Assembly: GCA_016281115.1 (NCBI GenBank)
Contig: JAEEHZ010000115.1
Location: forward strand, 1 to 11,080
Origin: Clostridiaceae bacterium
GTDB taxonomy: Bacteria > Bacillota > Clostridia > Oscillospirales > Acutalibacteraceae
Direction of reading: 5' to 3'
Length of the DNA stretch: 11,080 nt
How positions within the stretch are numbered: position 1 is the first letter of the stretch; the number at the start of each line of letters is the position of its first letter. Below the pieces are notes generated by a model. That model was not told the origin of the DNA, did not search any database, and saw only the letters and a list, made by a program, of their open reading frames with translations. A program made the translations under genes and the position numbers. Below, piece by piece: positions 1 through 6,768 of this stretch.

Positions 1-395
1 ACAAGAAGTATGTTATCGGTGTTGACGTTGACCAAAGCGGTCGCGGCGTTGATTGCATCAACGGTGACAACGGGAAAAGAGCTCTCGGTTACAACCCCTT
101 CCTTACAGCAACATTTAAGGGACTTGCAAACTCTGTTTCCGATACACTCGGTCTTATCAAAGACGGCAAGTGGGATACAGTTGGCGGCACATTCTCAACA
201 CTCGGCCTCACAGCAGGCGATTATGTAGGTATTCCCACAGACGAGCGCGCTTGGAACTTCAGAACCTTCACAGTTGAAGAGTATGAAGCTATCAAAGCAA
301 AGCTCACAGACGGTTCTGTTGTAGTTTCCAACGATTCTTCAGATGATGTTCATCCTGAGGTTGGCGCTCACACAACTGTTGATTACATCAGCTAA
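1..395 (+). CDS. BMP-family nucleoside-binding ABC lipoprotein (3' part)
   Basis: This is the C-terminal 130 residues of an extracellular substrate-binding protein of the basic membrane protein family (BmpA/PnrA/NupN type); the N-terminal part, with the expected lipoprotein signal, lies left of the window. The reading frame starts at base 3 and ends at TAA 393-395. The segment YVIGVDVDQ near the visible start is the family's typical late strand, where the DQ pair lies near the ligand pocket. It is followed by a helix (TATFKGLANSVSDTLGLIKDG) and then GTFSTLGLTAGDYVGI. In this family such proteins bind nucleosides and deliver them to the membrane complex encoded just downstream, which strongly supports the call. 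The tail is rich in Ser, Asp and Val and ends VDYIS. The exact ligand (purine or pyrimidine nucleoside) cannot be read from this fragment, although the downstream pyrimidine-nucleoside phosphorylase favours a broad or pyrimidine specificity. Confidence 0.9.
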   Translation, partial: KKYVIGVDVDQSGRGVDCINGDNGKRALGYNPFLTATFKGLANSVSDTLGLIKDGKWDTVGGTFSTLGLTAGDYVGIPTDERAWNFRTFTVEEYEAIKAKLTDGSVVVSNDSSDDVHPEVGAHTTVDYIS

Positions 396-430
396 TCATA
401 AGATTACTCTTGTAATATAAAACCATAACT

Positions 431-468
431 ATAAAGAGAAAAGAGATTTTTTTCTCTTTTCTCTTTAT
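431..468 (+). terminator. Strong hairpin terminator/attenuator after the BMP gene
   Basis: Bases 431-445 (ATAAAGAGAAAAGAG) pair perfectly with 454-468 (CTCTTTTCTCTTTAT). One further A-T pair closes a loop made only of T. The 3' side continues into TTTAGTTTTG. The hairpin begins 35 nt after the stop codon of the binding-protein gene and lies before the ATPase gene. Because the transporter genes follow on the same strand, it may act as a partial terminator that lets more binding protein than membrane parts be made; this is an inference from position. The stem is AT-rich but long. Confidence 0.75.
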
Positions 469-548
469 TTAGTTTTGCTCCCAAATTGGAAAAAATATGT
501 AGTCCGATTACAACACAGTCATTATAGATGCAAAGGAAATGTTATGAT

Positions 549-2093
549 ATGAATAATGAATACATTATAGAAATGTTAAATATTACAAAAGAATTTCCCG
601 GCATTAGAGCTAATGATAATGTTACATTACAGCTTAAAAAAGGCGAAATTCACGCCCTGCTCGGAGAAAACGGTGCAGGTAAATCTACACTTATGAGTAT
701 CCTGTTCGGCTTGTATCAGCCGACATCGGGTATTATAAAGAAAAACGGTGTAGAAGTTAAAATTAACAATCCTAACGACGCTAACGCACTTAACATAGGT
801 ATGGTGCACCAGCACTTTAAGCTTGTTGAGTGTTTTACCGTTCTTGAAAATATTATTTTGGGCGTAGAGCCTACAGCTGCGGGTCCTTTCTTAAGCACTA
901 AAGACGCCCGTGCCAAGGTTATGGATCTTTCTCAAAAATACGGTTTGAGCGTTAATCCCGATGCGCTTATCTCCGATATCACGGTTGGTATGCAGCAGAG
1001 AACCGAGATTCTCAAGATGCTTTACAGAGATAATGATATCCTTATCTTTGACGAGCCTACCGCTGTTTTGACACCGCAGGAAATAGAAGAACTTATGAAG
1101 ATAATGAAAAACCTTGCAAAAGAAGGCAAATCCATTCTCTTCATTACACATAAGCTCAACGAAATTATGGAAGTATCCGACAGATGTACAATACTCCGTA
1201 AAGGTAAGTATATGGGTACTGTTGACATTGCAAACACCAACAAAGAAGAGCTTTCCCGCTTGATGGTAGGCCGTGATGTTAAATTTGAAGTTGACAAGGA
1301 CGAGGCTAAGCCTAAAGAGTCTGTTCTTAAGATAAAGAATATGACAGTTCCCAGCAAGGTACATAAAAATAATGCAGTTAAGAATGTTTCCTTTAATGTT
1401 CGTGCAGGCGAGATAGTATGTATAGCCGGTATCGACGGAAACGGACAAACAGAATTTGTTCATGCACTTACCGGACTTGAAAAGATGAGCGAAGGTCACA
1501 TTGAGTTCAAGGGCGTAGATATATCTCACAGCAGTATAAGAGAGCGCTCTAAATCAGGTATGAGCCATATTCCTGAGGACAGACATAAACACGGCTTGGT
1601 TCTTGATTATACTCTCGAGCAAAACATGGTATTGCAGCGCTATTGGGAGCCACAATTTCAAAAGGCGGGCTTTATCAAAAACGGCGCAGTTCGTGACTAT
1701 GCATTAAAGCTTATTGATCAATACGATGTAAGAAGCGGTCAGGGACCTGTTACCACTGTAAGAAGTATGTCCGGCGGTAACCAGCAAAAGGCTATTATCG
1801 CACGTGAGATAGACAAAGACCCCGACCTGCTCGTTGCAGTTCAGCCTACTAGAGGACTTGACGTAGGCGCCATAGAATACATTCATAAGCAACTTGTTGC
1901 TCAGCGCGATAAAGGAAAGGCAGTTTTGCTTGTTTCTCTTGAGCTTGAAGAGGTTATGAACGTAAGCGACAGGATTCTCGTTATGTATGAGGGCGAGCTT
2001 GTTGGACAGCTTGACCCCAAACAAATAACCGTCCAAGAGCTTGGCTTGTATATGGCAGGCGCTAAACGTGACGAAGTTCCGGCGGAGGTGTAA
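549..2093 (+). CDS. Nucleoside ABC transporter, double ATP-binding protein
   Basis: This 514-residue cytoplasmic protein carries two fused nucleotide-binding domains and powers the BMP-type nucleoside importer (NupO/YufO, RnsB relatives). Domain 1 has Walker A GENGAGKST at about 39-47, a Q-loop GMVHQHF at 84-90, a variant signature VGMQQR at about 146-151 in place of LSGGQ, Walker B ILIFDEP at 164-170, and switch His 201. Domain 2 has a degenerate P-loop GIDGNGQTE (294-302) lacking the Lys, a good signature MSGGNQQ (407-413), and a Walker B region VAVQPTRGLD where Gln replaces the catalytic Glu. These asymmetries are normal for this family, so probably only one site hydrolyses ATP. The start was placed at ATG 549 because AAAGGA (532-537) lies 11 nt before it. 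An in-frame ATG at 528 would place that ribosome site inside the gene and has none of its own. The stop is 5 nt before the next gene, whose ribosome site GGAGGTG (2084-2090) lies within this one. Confidence 0.93.
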   Translation: MNNEYIIEMLNITKEFPGIRANDNVTLQLKKGEIHALLGENGAGKSTLMSILFGLYQPTSGIIKKNGVEVKINNPNDANALNIGMVHQHFKLVECFTVLENIILGVEPTAAGPFLSTKDARAKVMDLSQKYGLSVNPDALISDITVGMQQRTEILKMLYRDNDILIFDEPTAVLTPQEIEELMKIMKNLAKEGKSILFITHKLNEIMEVSDRCTILRKGKYMGTVDIANTNKEELSRLMVGRDVKFEVDKDEAKPKESVLKIKNMTVPSKVHKNNAVKNVSFNVRAGEIVCIAGIDGNGQTEFVHALTGLEKMSEGHIEFKGVDISHSSIRERSKSGMSHIPEDRHKHGLVLDYTLEQNMVLQRYWEPQFQKAGFIKNGAVRDYALKLIDQYDVRSGQGPVTTVRSMSGGNQQKAIIAREIDKDPDLLVAVQPTRGLDVGAIEYIHKQLVAQRDKGKAVLLVSLELEEVMNVSDRILVMYEGELVGQLDPKQITVQELGLYMAGAKRDEVPAEV

Positions 2094-2098
2094 GATAA

Positions 2099-3313
2099 AT
2101 GAGTAATACTACTACAATGAAAAGCGCGGCTCCGAAAAACTCAATTTCGCGCAAAAGCGGTTTAATTTCTGCCACAAACTCAATACTCTCCTCTATTGTT
2201 TGTATTATTATCGGTTTGTTGGTCGGATTTATAATTTTGGTTTGCATTAATGCTGAACACGCCGGAGAAGGCTTTATGACAATCCTTGTCGGCGGATTTA
2301 ACAACATTAACGCACACGCAAGAAACATTAGTAAAGAGATCGCAGAGGCTGCGCCTCTTATAATGACAGGTTTGTCTGTTGCGTTCGCTTATAAAACAGG
2401 CTTATTCAACATAGGTGCTGCAGGACAATATTCCGTAGGCGCTTTGGGTGCTTTGTATTTTGCATTGGTGCTTCATATGCCCTGGTACATATGCATTTTG
2501 GCAGCTATGCTTTGCGGCGCTGTTTGGGGCGCAATTCCCGGTCTTTTAAAGGCTTTCTTTAACGTTAACGAAGTTATTACTTCAATTATGTTCAACTGGA
2601 TTGCTCTTTACGGTGTAAATGAACTTCTCAAAAATAACGTTCTCGGCAAAATGTACGAATCAACAAAAAATAAAACATATGTTGTACGTACAACAAGCGC
2701 TGAGTCGGCTATCCCTAATATGGGACTCGACAATATTTTCTCAAAATCAACAACTATCGCCATATTTATTGCTATCATAGTAGCGATAATTATGTATATA
2801 ATCATTAACAAAACAACTTTCGGATACGAGCTTAAGGCTTGCGGCCATAACAAAGACGCCGCAAAATATGCAGGTATCAACGAAAAGAGAAGCATAATCC
2901 TCTCTATGGTTATCGCAGGTGCTTTGGCAGGCTTGGGTGCGGCGTTGTTCTATCTCTCCGGTGTTGGTGAGTGGAACCCGAATGACTCTACGGCGTGTCC
3001 TGCAATAGGCTTTAACGGTATCTCAGTTGCGTTGCTTGCCGTATGTAACCCGATAGGCTGCGTATTCTCCGCATTGCTTATATCTCACATAACAGTAGGC
3101 GGCAGCTGCCTTGCCACAGCTTATTATCAGCCCGAGATTGCTGATATAATCATAGGCGTTATCATTTACCTTTGCGCTTTCGCAATGCTCTTTAAGATGC
3201 TTATAGGCAAGGTTATAAAGGCAAAATCAACTTCTGACGCTAATGCCGAGCCTCAGCCGGAACTCCATGAGCCGGACTCTGACAAAGAAGCCGAAAAGGA
3301 GGATGAAGAATAA
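2099..3313 (+). CDS. Nucleoside ABC transporter permease, first subunit
   Basis: This 404-residue integral membrane protein is the larger of the two BMP-type permeases (NupP/YufP, RnsC relatives) and forms half of the nucleoside channel. A basic N-terminal stretch (1-30) precedes the first membrane helix (about 33-50). The segment AYKTGLFNIGAAGQYSVG (about 98-113) and FNVNEVITSIMFNW (about 154-167) are typical of this branched-chain amino acid/BMP permease family. GYELKACGHNKDAAKYAGI (242-260) is the cytoplasmic coupling loop that contacts the ATPase, and several hydrophobic segments follow up to about 370. The C-terminus, from about 376, is hydrophilic and very acidic, ending EAEKEDEE; this tail is longer and more charged than I would expect for the core permease. 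The ATG follows GGAGGTG with an 8-nt spacer. The stop codon shares its last A with the start of the next gene (TAATG), which implies translational coupling. Confidence 0.92.
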   Translation: MSNTTTMKSAAPKNSISRKSGLISATNSILSSIVCIIIGLLVGFIILVCINAEHAGEGFMTILVGGFNNINAHARNISKEIAEAAPLIMTGLSVAFAYKTGLFNIGAAGQYSVGALGALYFALVLHMPWYICILAAMLCGAVWGAIPGLLKAFFNVNEVITSIMFNWIALYGVNELLKNNVLGKMYESTKNKTYVVRTTSAESAIPNMGLDNIFSKSTTIAIFIAIIVAIIMYIIINKTTFGYELKACGHNKDAAKYAGINEKRSIILSMVIAGALAGLGAALFYLSGVGEWNPNDSTACPAIGFNGISVALLAVCNPIGCVFSALLISHITVGGSCLATAYYQPEIADIIIGVIIYLCAFAMLFKMLIGKVIKAKSTSDANAEPQPELHEPDSDKEAEKEDEE

Positions 3314-4242
3314 TGTTACTGCTTATTAAATATACATTACTTTACGGTATCGTTCTTATGCTTGTTGCTTTGGGCGGTATGTTCTCCGAACGAAGCGGCG
3401 TTATCAACCTTGCGCTTGAAGGTATTATGTCTGTAGGCGCACTTGCAGGCGTGCTTACGCTCTGTATTCTTCCTCAGGGTATGGCACCCGGACTTATAGT
3501 TTTGATCTCTATAGTTGTAAGCGCAGTTGCGGGACTTGTTTATTCGCTGCTTTTGGGATTTTCGGCCATCACGCTTAAAGCCGACCAAACTATCGGCGGT
3601 ACTGCCCTTAACATGATGGCAACAGCTCTCGCAGTTGTTATAGTTAAGGTTTTCAACGGCTCTGCTTCCGCAAAGCTCAATTACAGCAACAACGCTTTCC
3701 TTATTGATATCCCTGTTGGCGACGACAAGCTTACCATCAATGTATTCCTGTTTATAGGACTTATAATTCTTTTGCTTGCTTTCTTGTTCCTTTACAAGAC
3801 AAAGTGGGGCTTAAGACTCCGTTCTTGCGGTGAACATCCTCAGGCAGCAGACTCTGTTGGTATCAATGTTTACCGTTGGAGATACATAGGCGTTATGTTC
3901 TCAGGTCTTCTCGGTGGCATAGGCGGCTTTGCTTACGTTATTCCTTCTGTTTCAACATGGAACTTTGAGGTTGGCGTTACGGGCTTCGGTTTCCTTGCTC
4001 TTGCAGTTATGATCTTCGGTCAGTGGAAACCTATCAATATCTTCGGTGCAGCTATGTTCTTTGCTGTGTTCAAATCTTTGGCAAACATCGCAGACTCTAC
4101 ATTCCTTGCAGGTCTCGGACTTTCGAAGAACGTATACGATATGATGCCGTTTATCGCTTCAATGATAATCCTCGTGCTGTTCTCCAAAAACTCACGCGCT
4201 CCTAAGGCAGAGGGTATTCCTTACGATAAGGGCAAGAGATAA
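3313..4242 (+). CDS. Nucleoside ABC transporter permease, second subunit
   Basis: This 309-residue membrane protein is the smaller BMP-type permease (NupQ/YufQ, RnsD relatives) and pairs with the preceding subunit to form the transmembrane channel. FSERSGVINLALEGIM (24-39) is a hallmark of the family. The cytoplasmic coupling loop GLRLRSCGEHPQAADSVGI (166-184) parallels the loop of the first subunit. Hydrophobic segments fill most of the remaining sequence, with GQWKPINIFGAAMFF near the end, and the C-terminus is basic. Translation starts at ATG 3313, overlapping the previous stop by one base; AAGGAGG at 3296-3302, inside the acidic tail codons of the first permease, gives a 10-nt spacer. The length is normal for the family. 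Confidence 0.92.
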   Translation: MLLLIKYTLLYGIVLMLVALGGMFSERSGVINLALEGIMSVGALAGVLTLCILPQGMAPGLIVLISIVVSAVAGLVYSLLLGFSAITLKADQTIGGTALNMMATALAVVIVKVFNGSASAKLNYSNNAFLIDIPVGDDKLTINVFLFIGLIILLLAFLFLYKTKWGLRLRSCGEHPQAADSVGINVYRWRYIGVMFSGLLGGIGGFAYVIPSVSTWNFEVGVTGFGFLALAVMIFGQWKPINIFGAAMFFAVFKSLANIADSTFLAGLGLSKNVYDMMPFIASMIILVLFSKNSRAPKAEGIPYDKGKR

Positions 4243-4268
4243 TTTGATATTATTGATTTATTAATGGC

Positions 4269-4291
4269 AGGTGGCCGATATTCGGTCACCT
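4269..4291 (+). other. Stable short hairpin between permease and pdp
   Basis: Bases 4269-4278 (AGGTGGCCGA) pair with 4282-4291 (TCGGTCACCT) around a 3-base loop TAT, giving a 10-bp stem with one G-U pair. It sits 26 nt after the permease stop and about 50 nt before the pdp start. Only a weak T-rich stretch follows, so it is not a classical terminator. It could be a weak terminator, an RNA-processing or stability element, or a protein site. The structure is seen in the sequence; its role is inferred. Confidence 0.45.
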
Positions 4292-4342
4292 TCCGTATTT
4301 AAACTGACTTTTCGATTAATTATTATATATGAGGTGATTAAT

Positions 4343-5656
4343 ATGAGAATGTATGATATTATTCAAAACAAGCGTGACGGCGGCGTTATGAGCGATGAGG
4401 AAATCCAGTTTTTCGTTGACGGCGTTACAAGCGGCGAAATACCCGATTATCAGATATCGGCGCTTTTGATGGCAATATACTTCCGCGGCATGAACGAGCA
4501 TGAGACATCAGCTCTTACACTCGCCATGGCAAAATCGGGCGATATGATAGATTTAAGCGGCATAAACGGTGTAACTGTTGACAAACACAGCACCGGCGGC
4601 GTAGGCGACAAGACGACTCTTATAATTGCTCCCATCGTTTCTTCTTTGGGCGGCAAGCTTGCAAAGATGTCAGGCAGAGGCTTGGGACATACAGGCGGCA
4701 CAGTTGATAAACTGGAGTCTTTTGAAGGCTTTAACACAGAGCTTCCCCCCAAGCAGTTTATCGATCAGGTAAACGACATAGGAATTTGCGTTGTCGGCCA
4801 GTCGGGTAACCTGGCTCCCTGCGACAAAAAGCTTTACGCTTTGCGTGATGTTACCGCTACGGTAAACAGCATACCGCTTATCGCGTCAAGTATTATGAGC
4901 AAAAAGATAGCTGCAGGCTCGGGTACGATAGTGCTTGATGTTAAAACAGGCAGCGGCGCATTTATGAAAACACTTGAAGACAGCAAGCTTCTCGCGCAAA
5001 AGATGGTTGATATAGGCTATTCTGTTGGCAGAAAGACCGCTGCTCTTATAACAAATATGGATATACCGCTCGGCAATGCCATAGGCAACAGCTTGGAGGT
5101 AATTGAGGCTATTGAAACACTCAAGGGCCACGGACCGAAAGATTTGACAGAAGTTTGCGTTGCGCTTGCTTCCAATATGACAATGCTCGTTACCGGCAAG
5201 CCTGTAGAGGAGTGCGAAAAGATGGTTCTCGGCGCAATTGCCGACGGCTCTGCACTTACAAAGCTTCGTCAGATGGTCGCAGCTCAGGGCGGAAACGCAG
5301 AAATGGTTGATAACACCGATTTGTTTAAGAAAGCGGGAACGATCGAAAACGTTTATGCCCCCCGTGACGGCTACATCAAGCATATGGACTGCGAGAAGAT
5401 CGGTATATCAAGTGTTATTCTCGGCGCAGGAAGAGAGAAGAAGGGTGAACCTATCGACTTCAGCGCAGGTATAATACTCAAAGCAAAAACAGGCGATTTT
5501 GTAAAGAAAGGCGACGTTCTTGCCGAGTTCCATACTAACTTGCCAAATAAGCTTTCAGACGCAGAAGATTTGTTTATGAGCGCAATAGAGTTCTCAGATG
5601 ATAAGGTAGAGGAGCCTGTGCTCGTTTACGATATCATTTCAAAACCGAGCAAATAA
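4343..5656 (+). CDS. pdp: Pyrimidine-nucleoside phosphorylase
   Basis: This 437-residue cytoplasmic enzyme splits uridine, thymidine or deoxyuridine with phosphate to give the free base and (deoxy)ribose-1-phosphate, a salvage and catabolic step. The signature SGRGLGHTGGTVDKLE (110-125) is that of thymidine/pyrimidine-nucleoside phosphorylases. KHSTGGVGDKTT (81-92) forms the phosphate site. Arg168 (YALRDVT), Ser183 and Lys187 (ASSIMSKK) match the base-binding Arg, Ser and Lys of E. coli DeoA, shifted by three. Lys108 (LAKMSG) occupies the position that is Lys in broad-specificity Firmicutes enzymes and Met in thymidine-specific DeoA, which favours Pdp over DeoA; I recall this from the structural literature. 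A C-terminal alpha/beta domain (about 335-437) is complete. The start is ATG 4343 with GAGGTG (4331-4336) 6 nt before it; a longer reading from GTG 4271 would cross the hairpin and has no ribosome site. The gene lies 100 nt after the transporter, and together they suit nucleoside scavenging. Confidence 0.94.
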   Translation: MRMYDIIQNKRDGGVMSDEEIQFFVDGVTSGEIPDYQISALLMAIYFRGMNEHETSALTLAMAKSGDMIDLSGINGVTVDKHSTGGVGDKTTLIIAPIVSSLGGKLAKMSGRGLGHTGGTVDKLESFEGFNTELPPKQFIDQVNDIGICVVGQSGNLAPCDKKLYALRDVTATVNSIPLIASSIMSKKIAAGSGTIVLDVKTGSGAFMKTLEDSKLLAQKMVDIGYSVGRKTAALITNMDIPLGNAIGNSLEVIEAIETLKGHGPKDLTEVCVALASNMTMLVTGKPVEECEKMVLGAIADGSALTKLRQMVAAQGGNAEMVDNTDLFKKAGTIENVYAPRDGYIKHMDCEKIGISSVILGAGREKKGEPIDFSAGIILKAKTGDFVKKGDVLAEFHTNLPNKLSDAEDLFMSAIEFSDDKVEEPVLVYDIISKPSK

Positions 5657-5680
5657 GAATAATAAATAGATAATAAAATA

Positions 5681-5710
5681 AGCGCTTCCGATAACAAAAT
5701 CGGAAGCGCT
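5681..5710. terminator. Bidirectional terminator between pdp and acpP
   Basis: A perfect 12-bp GC-rich stem, AGCGCTTCCGAT (5681-5692) with ATCGGAAGCGCT (5699-5710), surrounds the loop AACAAA. It lies between the convergent ends of pdp (+, stop at 5656) and the acyl carrier protein gene (-, ends at 5747), 24 nt and 36 nt away. On the - strand the stem is followed by TATTTTATTA, a T-rich run. On the + strand the following sequence, GTTAGTATACTG, is less T-rich, so termination is probably more efficient for acpP. Confidence 0.8.
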
Positions 5711-5746
5711 GTTAGTATACTGTTAAAATAACCGTTTATTCCATAA

Positions 5747-5974
5747 TCATATATTGGCTTCTATAAAGCTGCACAAATCTCCTACGGATTTGATCCCCTC
5801 AACATCTGTATCGGGCATATCAAGGTCAAACTCACTTTCTATGCTCATCATAAGATCAACAATATCGAGCGAATCGGCACCCAAATCGTCTTCTATAAGG
5901 GTTTCTGAGGTTATGGTGTCTTCATCAATATCAAACTGTTCGCTTAAAATCTTTCTAATCTTTTCAAAAATCAT
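5747..5974 (-). CDS. acpP: Acyl carrier protein
   Basis: This 75-residue acidic four-helix protein carries growing fatty acyl chains on a 4'-phosphopantetheine arm. The attachment Ser is Ser35 in the motif GADSLDIVDL, and the acidic helix that follows (SIESEFDLDMPD) is the usual partner-docking surface. Length and composition fit a primary fatty-acid-synthesis carrier (AcpP) better than a polyketide or D-alanyl carrier, but no fab genes are in the window to confirm it. The start was placed at 5974 because AAAGGAG (complement of 5982-5988) lies 7 nt upstream. An in-frame ATG at 6028 would add 18 residues that contain this ribosome site and look unlike the family. The gene stands alone on the - strand, convergent with pdp and divergent from aroK. 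Confidence 0.92.
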   Translation of the reverse strand: MIFEKIRKILSEQFDIDEDTITSETLIEDDLGADSLDIVDLMMSIESEFDLDMPDTDVEGIKSVGDLCSFIEANI

Positions 5975-6035
5975 ACCTGGGCTCCTTTTGATAACATTAT
6001 ATAATTTTAAATTTGTTGAAGTGGACAAAAAAAGA

Positions 6036-6064
6036 ATTGTATGTTAAAATTACAGGCAACACAA
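6036..6064 (-). promoter_or_regulatory. Candidate acpP promoter
   Basis: Read on the - strand, TTGTGT (complement of 6059-6064) and TACAAT (complement of 6036-6041) are separated by 17 nt. The -10 matches five of six consensus bases, the -35 only about half. The predicted transcript starts near 6029, giving a leader of about 55 nt before the acpP ATG. The region is AT-rich, so other assignments are possible. Confidence 0.4.
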
Positions 6065-6229
6065 ATCTTATATATCCGAACCACTGCATAACATATTAAT
6101 ATTTGTAAGCTGCTTTGTCAATAGTATTTGATATATTTTTTACTATTTTTAGCCCTATTATTTACAAACTTATTTGCATACATATTTTTAGGTATTTGTG
6201 TATTTGGTCAAGGGGAGAAAATATTTGTT

Positions 6230-6739
6230 ATGAAAGCAAAAAACATAGCTGTTTGCGGCTTTATGGGCTGCGGAAAAACAACGGTTGCCGAATCTTGCGC
6301 AAAAATGCTCGGCATGACATTTGCCGATACCGACGCAATAACAGAAAAAGATTGTAACATGAAAATAAATGAAATATTTAAAAATTTGGGCGAAGATTAT
6401 TTTCGGCAAAAGGAATATGAGATTCTAAAAATGCTTTGCGAAAACAAAAACATGTTTGTTTCACTCGGCGGGGGAACCGTGCTTGATCCCCGATGCAGAG
6501 AACTGTTGAAACAGCACTGTATAACGGTGTTTTTGGATGTTCCTTTTGATATAATAACAGCACGCCTGAAAAACGATACTTCACGTCCGCTGATAAAGAA
6601 CAAAAACACGGATGAGATCTATTCGCTTTATTTGCAAAGAAGAGAAGTATACTTATCGTGCGCTGATCTGGTGATCACAGGAAATAATACACCGTTTGCC
6701 GCGGCAGGTGAGATCGCAAAAAGGATTAAGGCTATGTAA
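6230..6739 (+). CDS. aroK: Shikimate kinase
   Basis: This 169-residue cytoplasmic enzyme phosphorylates shikimate at its 3-hydroxyl with ATP, a step toward chorismate and aromatic amino acids. Seen in order are the P-loop GFMGCGKTT (about 9-17), the substrate Asp in FADTDAI (about 32-38), the shikimate-binding Arg in FRQKE, the Gly triplet SLGGGTV, and lid residues RPLI. A later Arg (QRREVY) corresponds to the conserved one near the C-terminus of the family. Length is normal. The start is ATG 6230, preceded by AGGGGAG (6211-6217) with a rather long 12-nt spacer. The frame is open back to a TTG at 6128, which would add a hydrophobic 34-residue stretch, but that has no ribosome site and belongs to a T-rich intergenic region. 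The gene is alone, without other shikimate pathway genes, and heads a short group with the GT-C gene 29 nt downstream. Confidence 0.92.
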   Translation: MKAKNIAVCGFMGCGKTTVAESCAKMLGMTFADTDAITEKDCNMKINEIFKNLGEDYFRQKEYEILKMLCENKNMFVSLGGGTVLDPRCRELLKQHCITVFLDVPFDIITARLKNDTSRPLIKNKNTDEIYSLYLQRREVYLSCADLVITGNNTPFAAAGEIAKRIKAM

Positions 6740-6768
6740 CGTGTGAAAGGACAATAAGGTAATTTGAA

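Noticed and set aside
10..228. 72-residue open frame at the left edge
   Set aside because: It is out of frame with the clear BMP-family coding sequence that covers the same bases.
891..1529. 212-residue open frame on the - strand inside the ABC ATPase gene
   Set aside because: It is antisense to a gene with strong motifs, is rich in Cys, Phe and Asn without a recognisable domain, and has the look of a shadow frame.
4271..4342. Longer N-terminus of the nucleoside phosphorylase from GTG 4271
   Set aside because: It would begin inside the hairpin, has no ribosome site and adds 24 residues absent from the family. ATG 4343 has GAGGTG 6 nt upstream.
4886..5383. 165-residue open frame on the - strand inside pdp
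   Set aside because: It is antisense to well-conserved phosphorylase codons and shows no known motif.
5996..6001. TATAAT on the - strand as the acpP -10
   Set aside because: It lies only about 20 bases before the start codon, so the transcript would begin at the ribosome site, and no -35 is found at the right distance.
6128..6229. In-frame hydrophobic N-terminal extension of shikimate kinase from TTG 6128
   Set aside because: No ribosome site precedes it, a TAG stop lies just upstream in frame, and T-rich intergenic DNA naturally translates into Phe/Leu/Ile. ATG 6230 has AGGGGAG upstream and matches the family's usual N-terminus.
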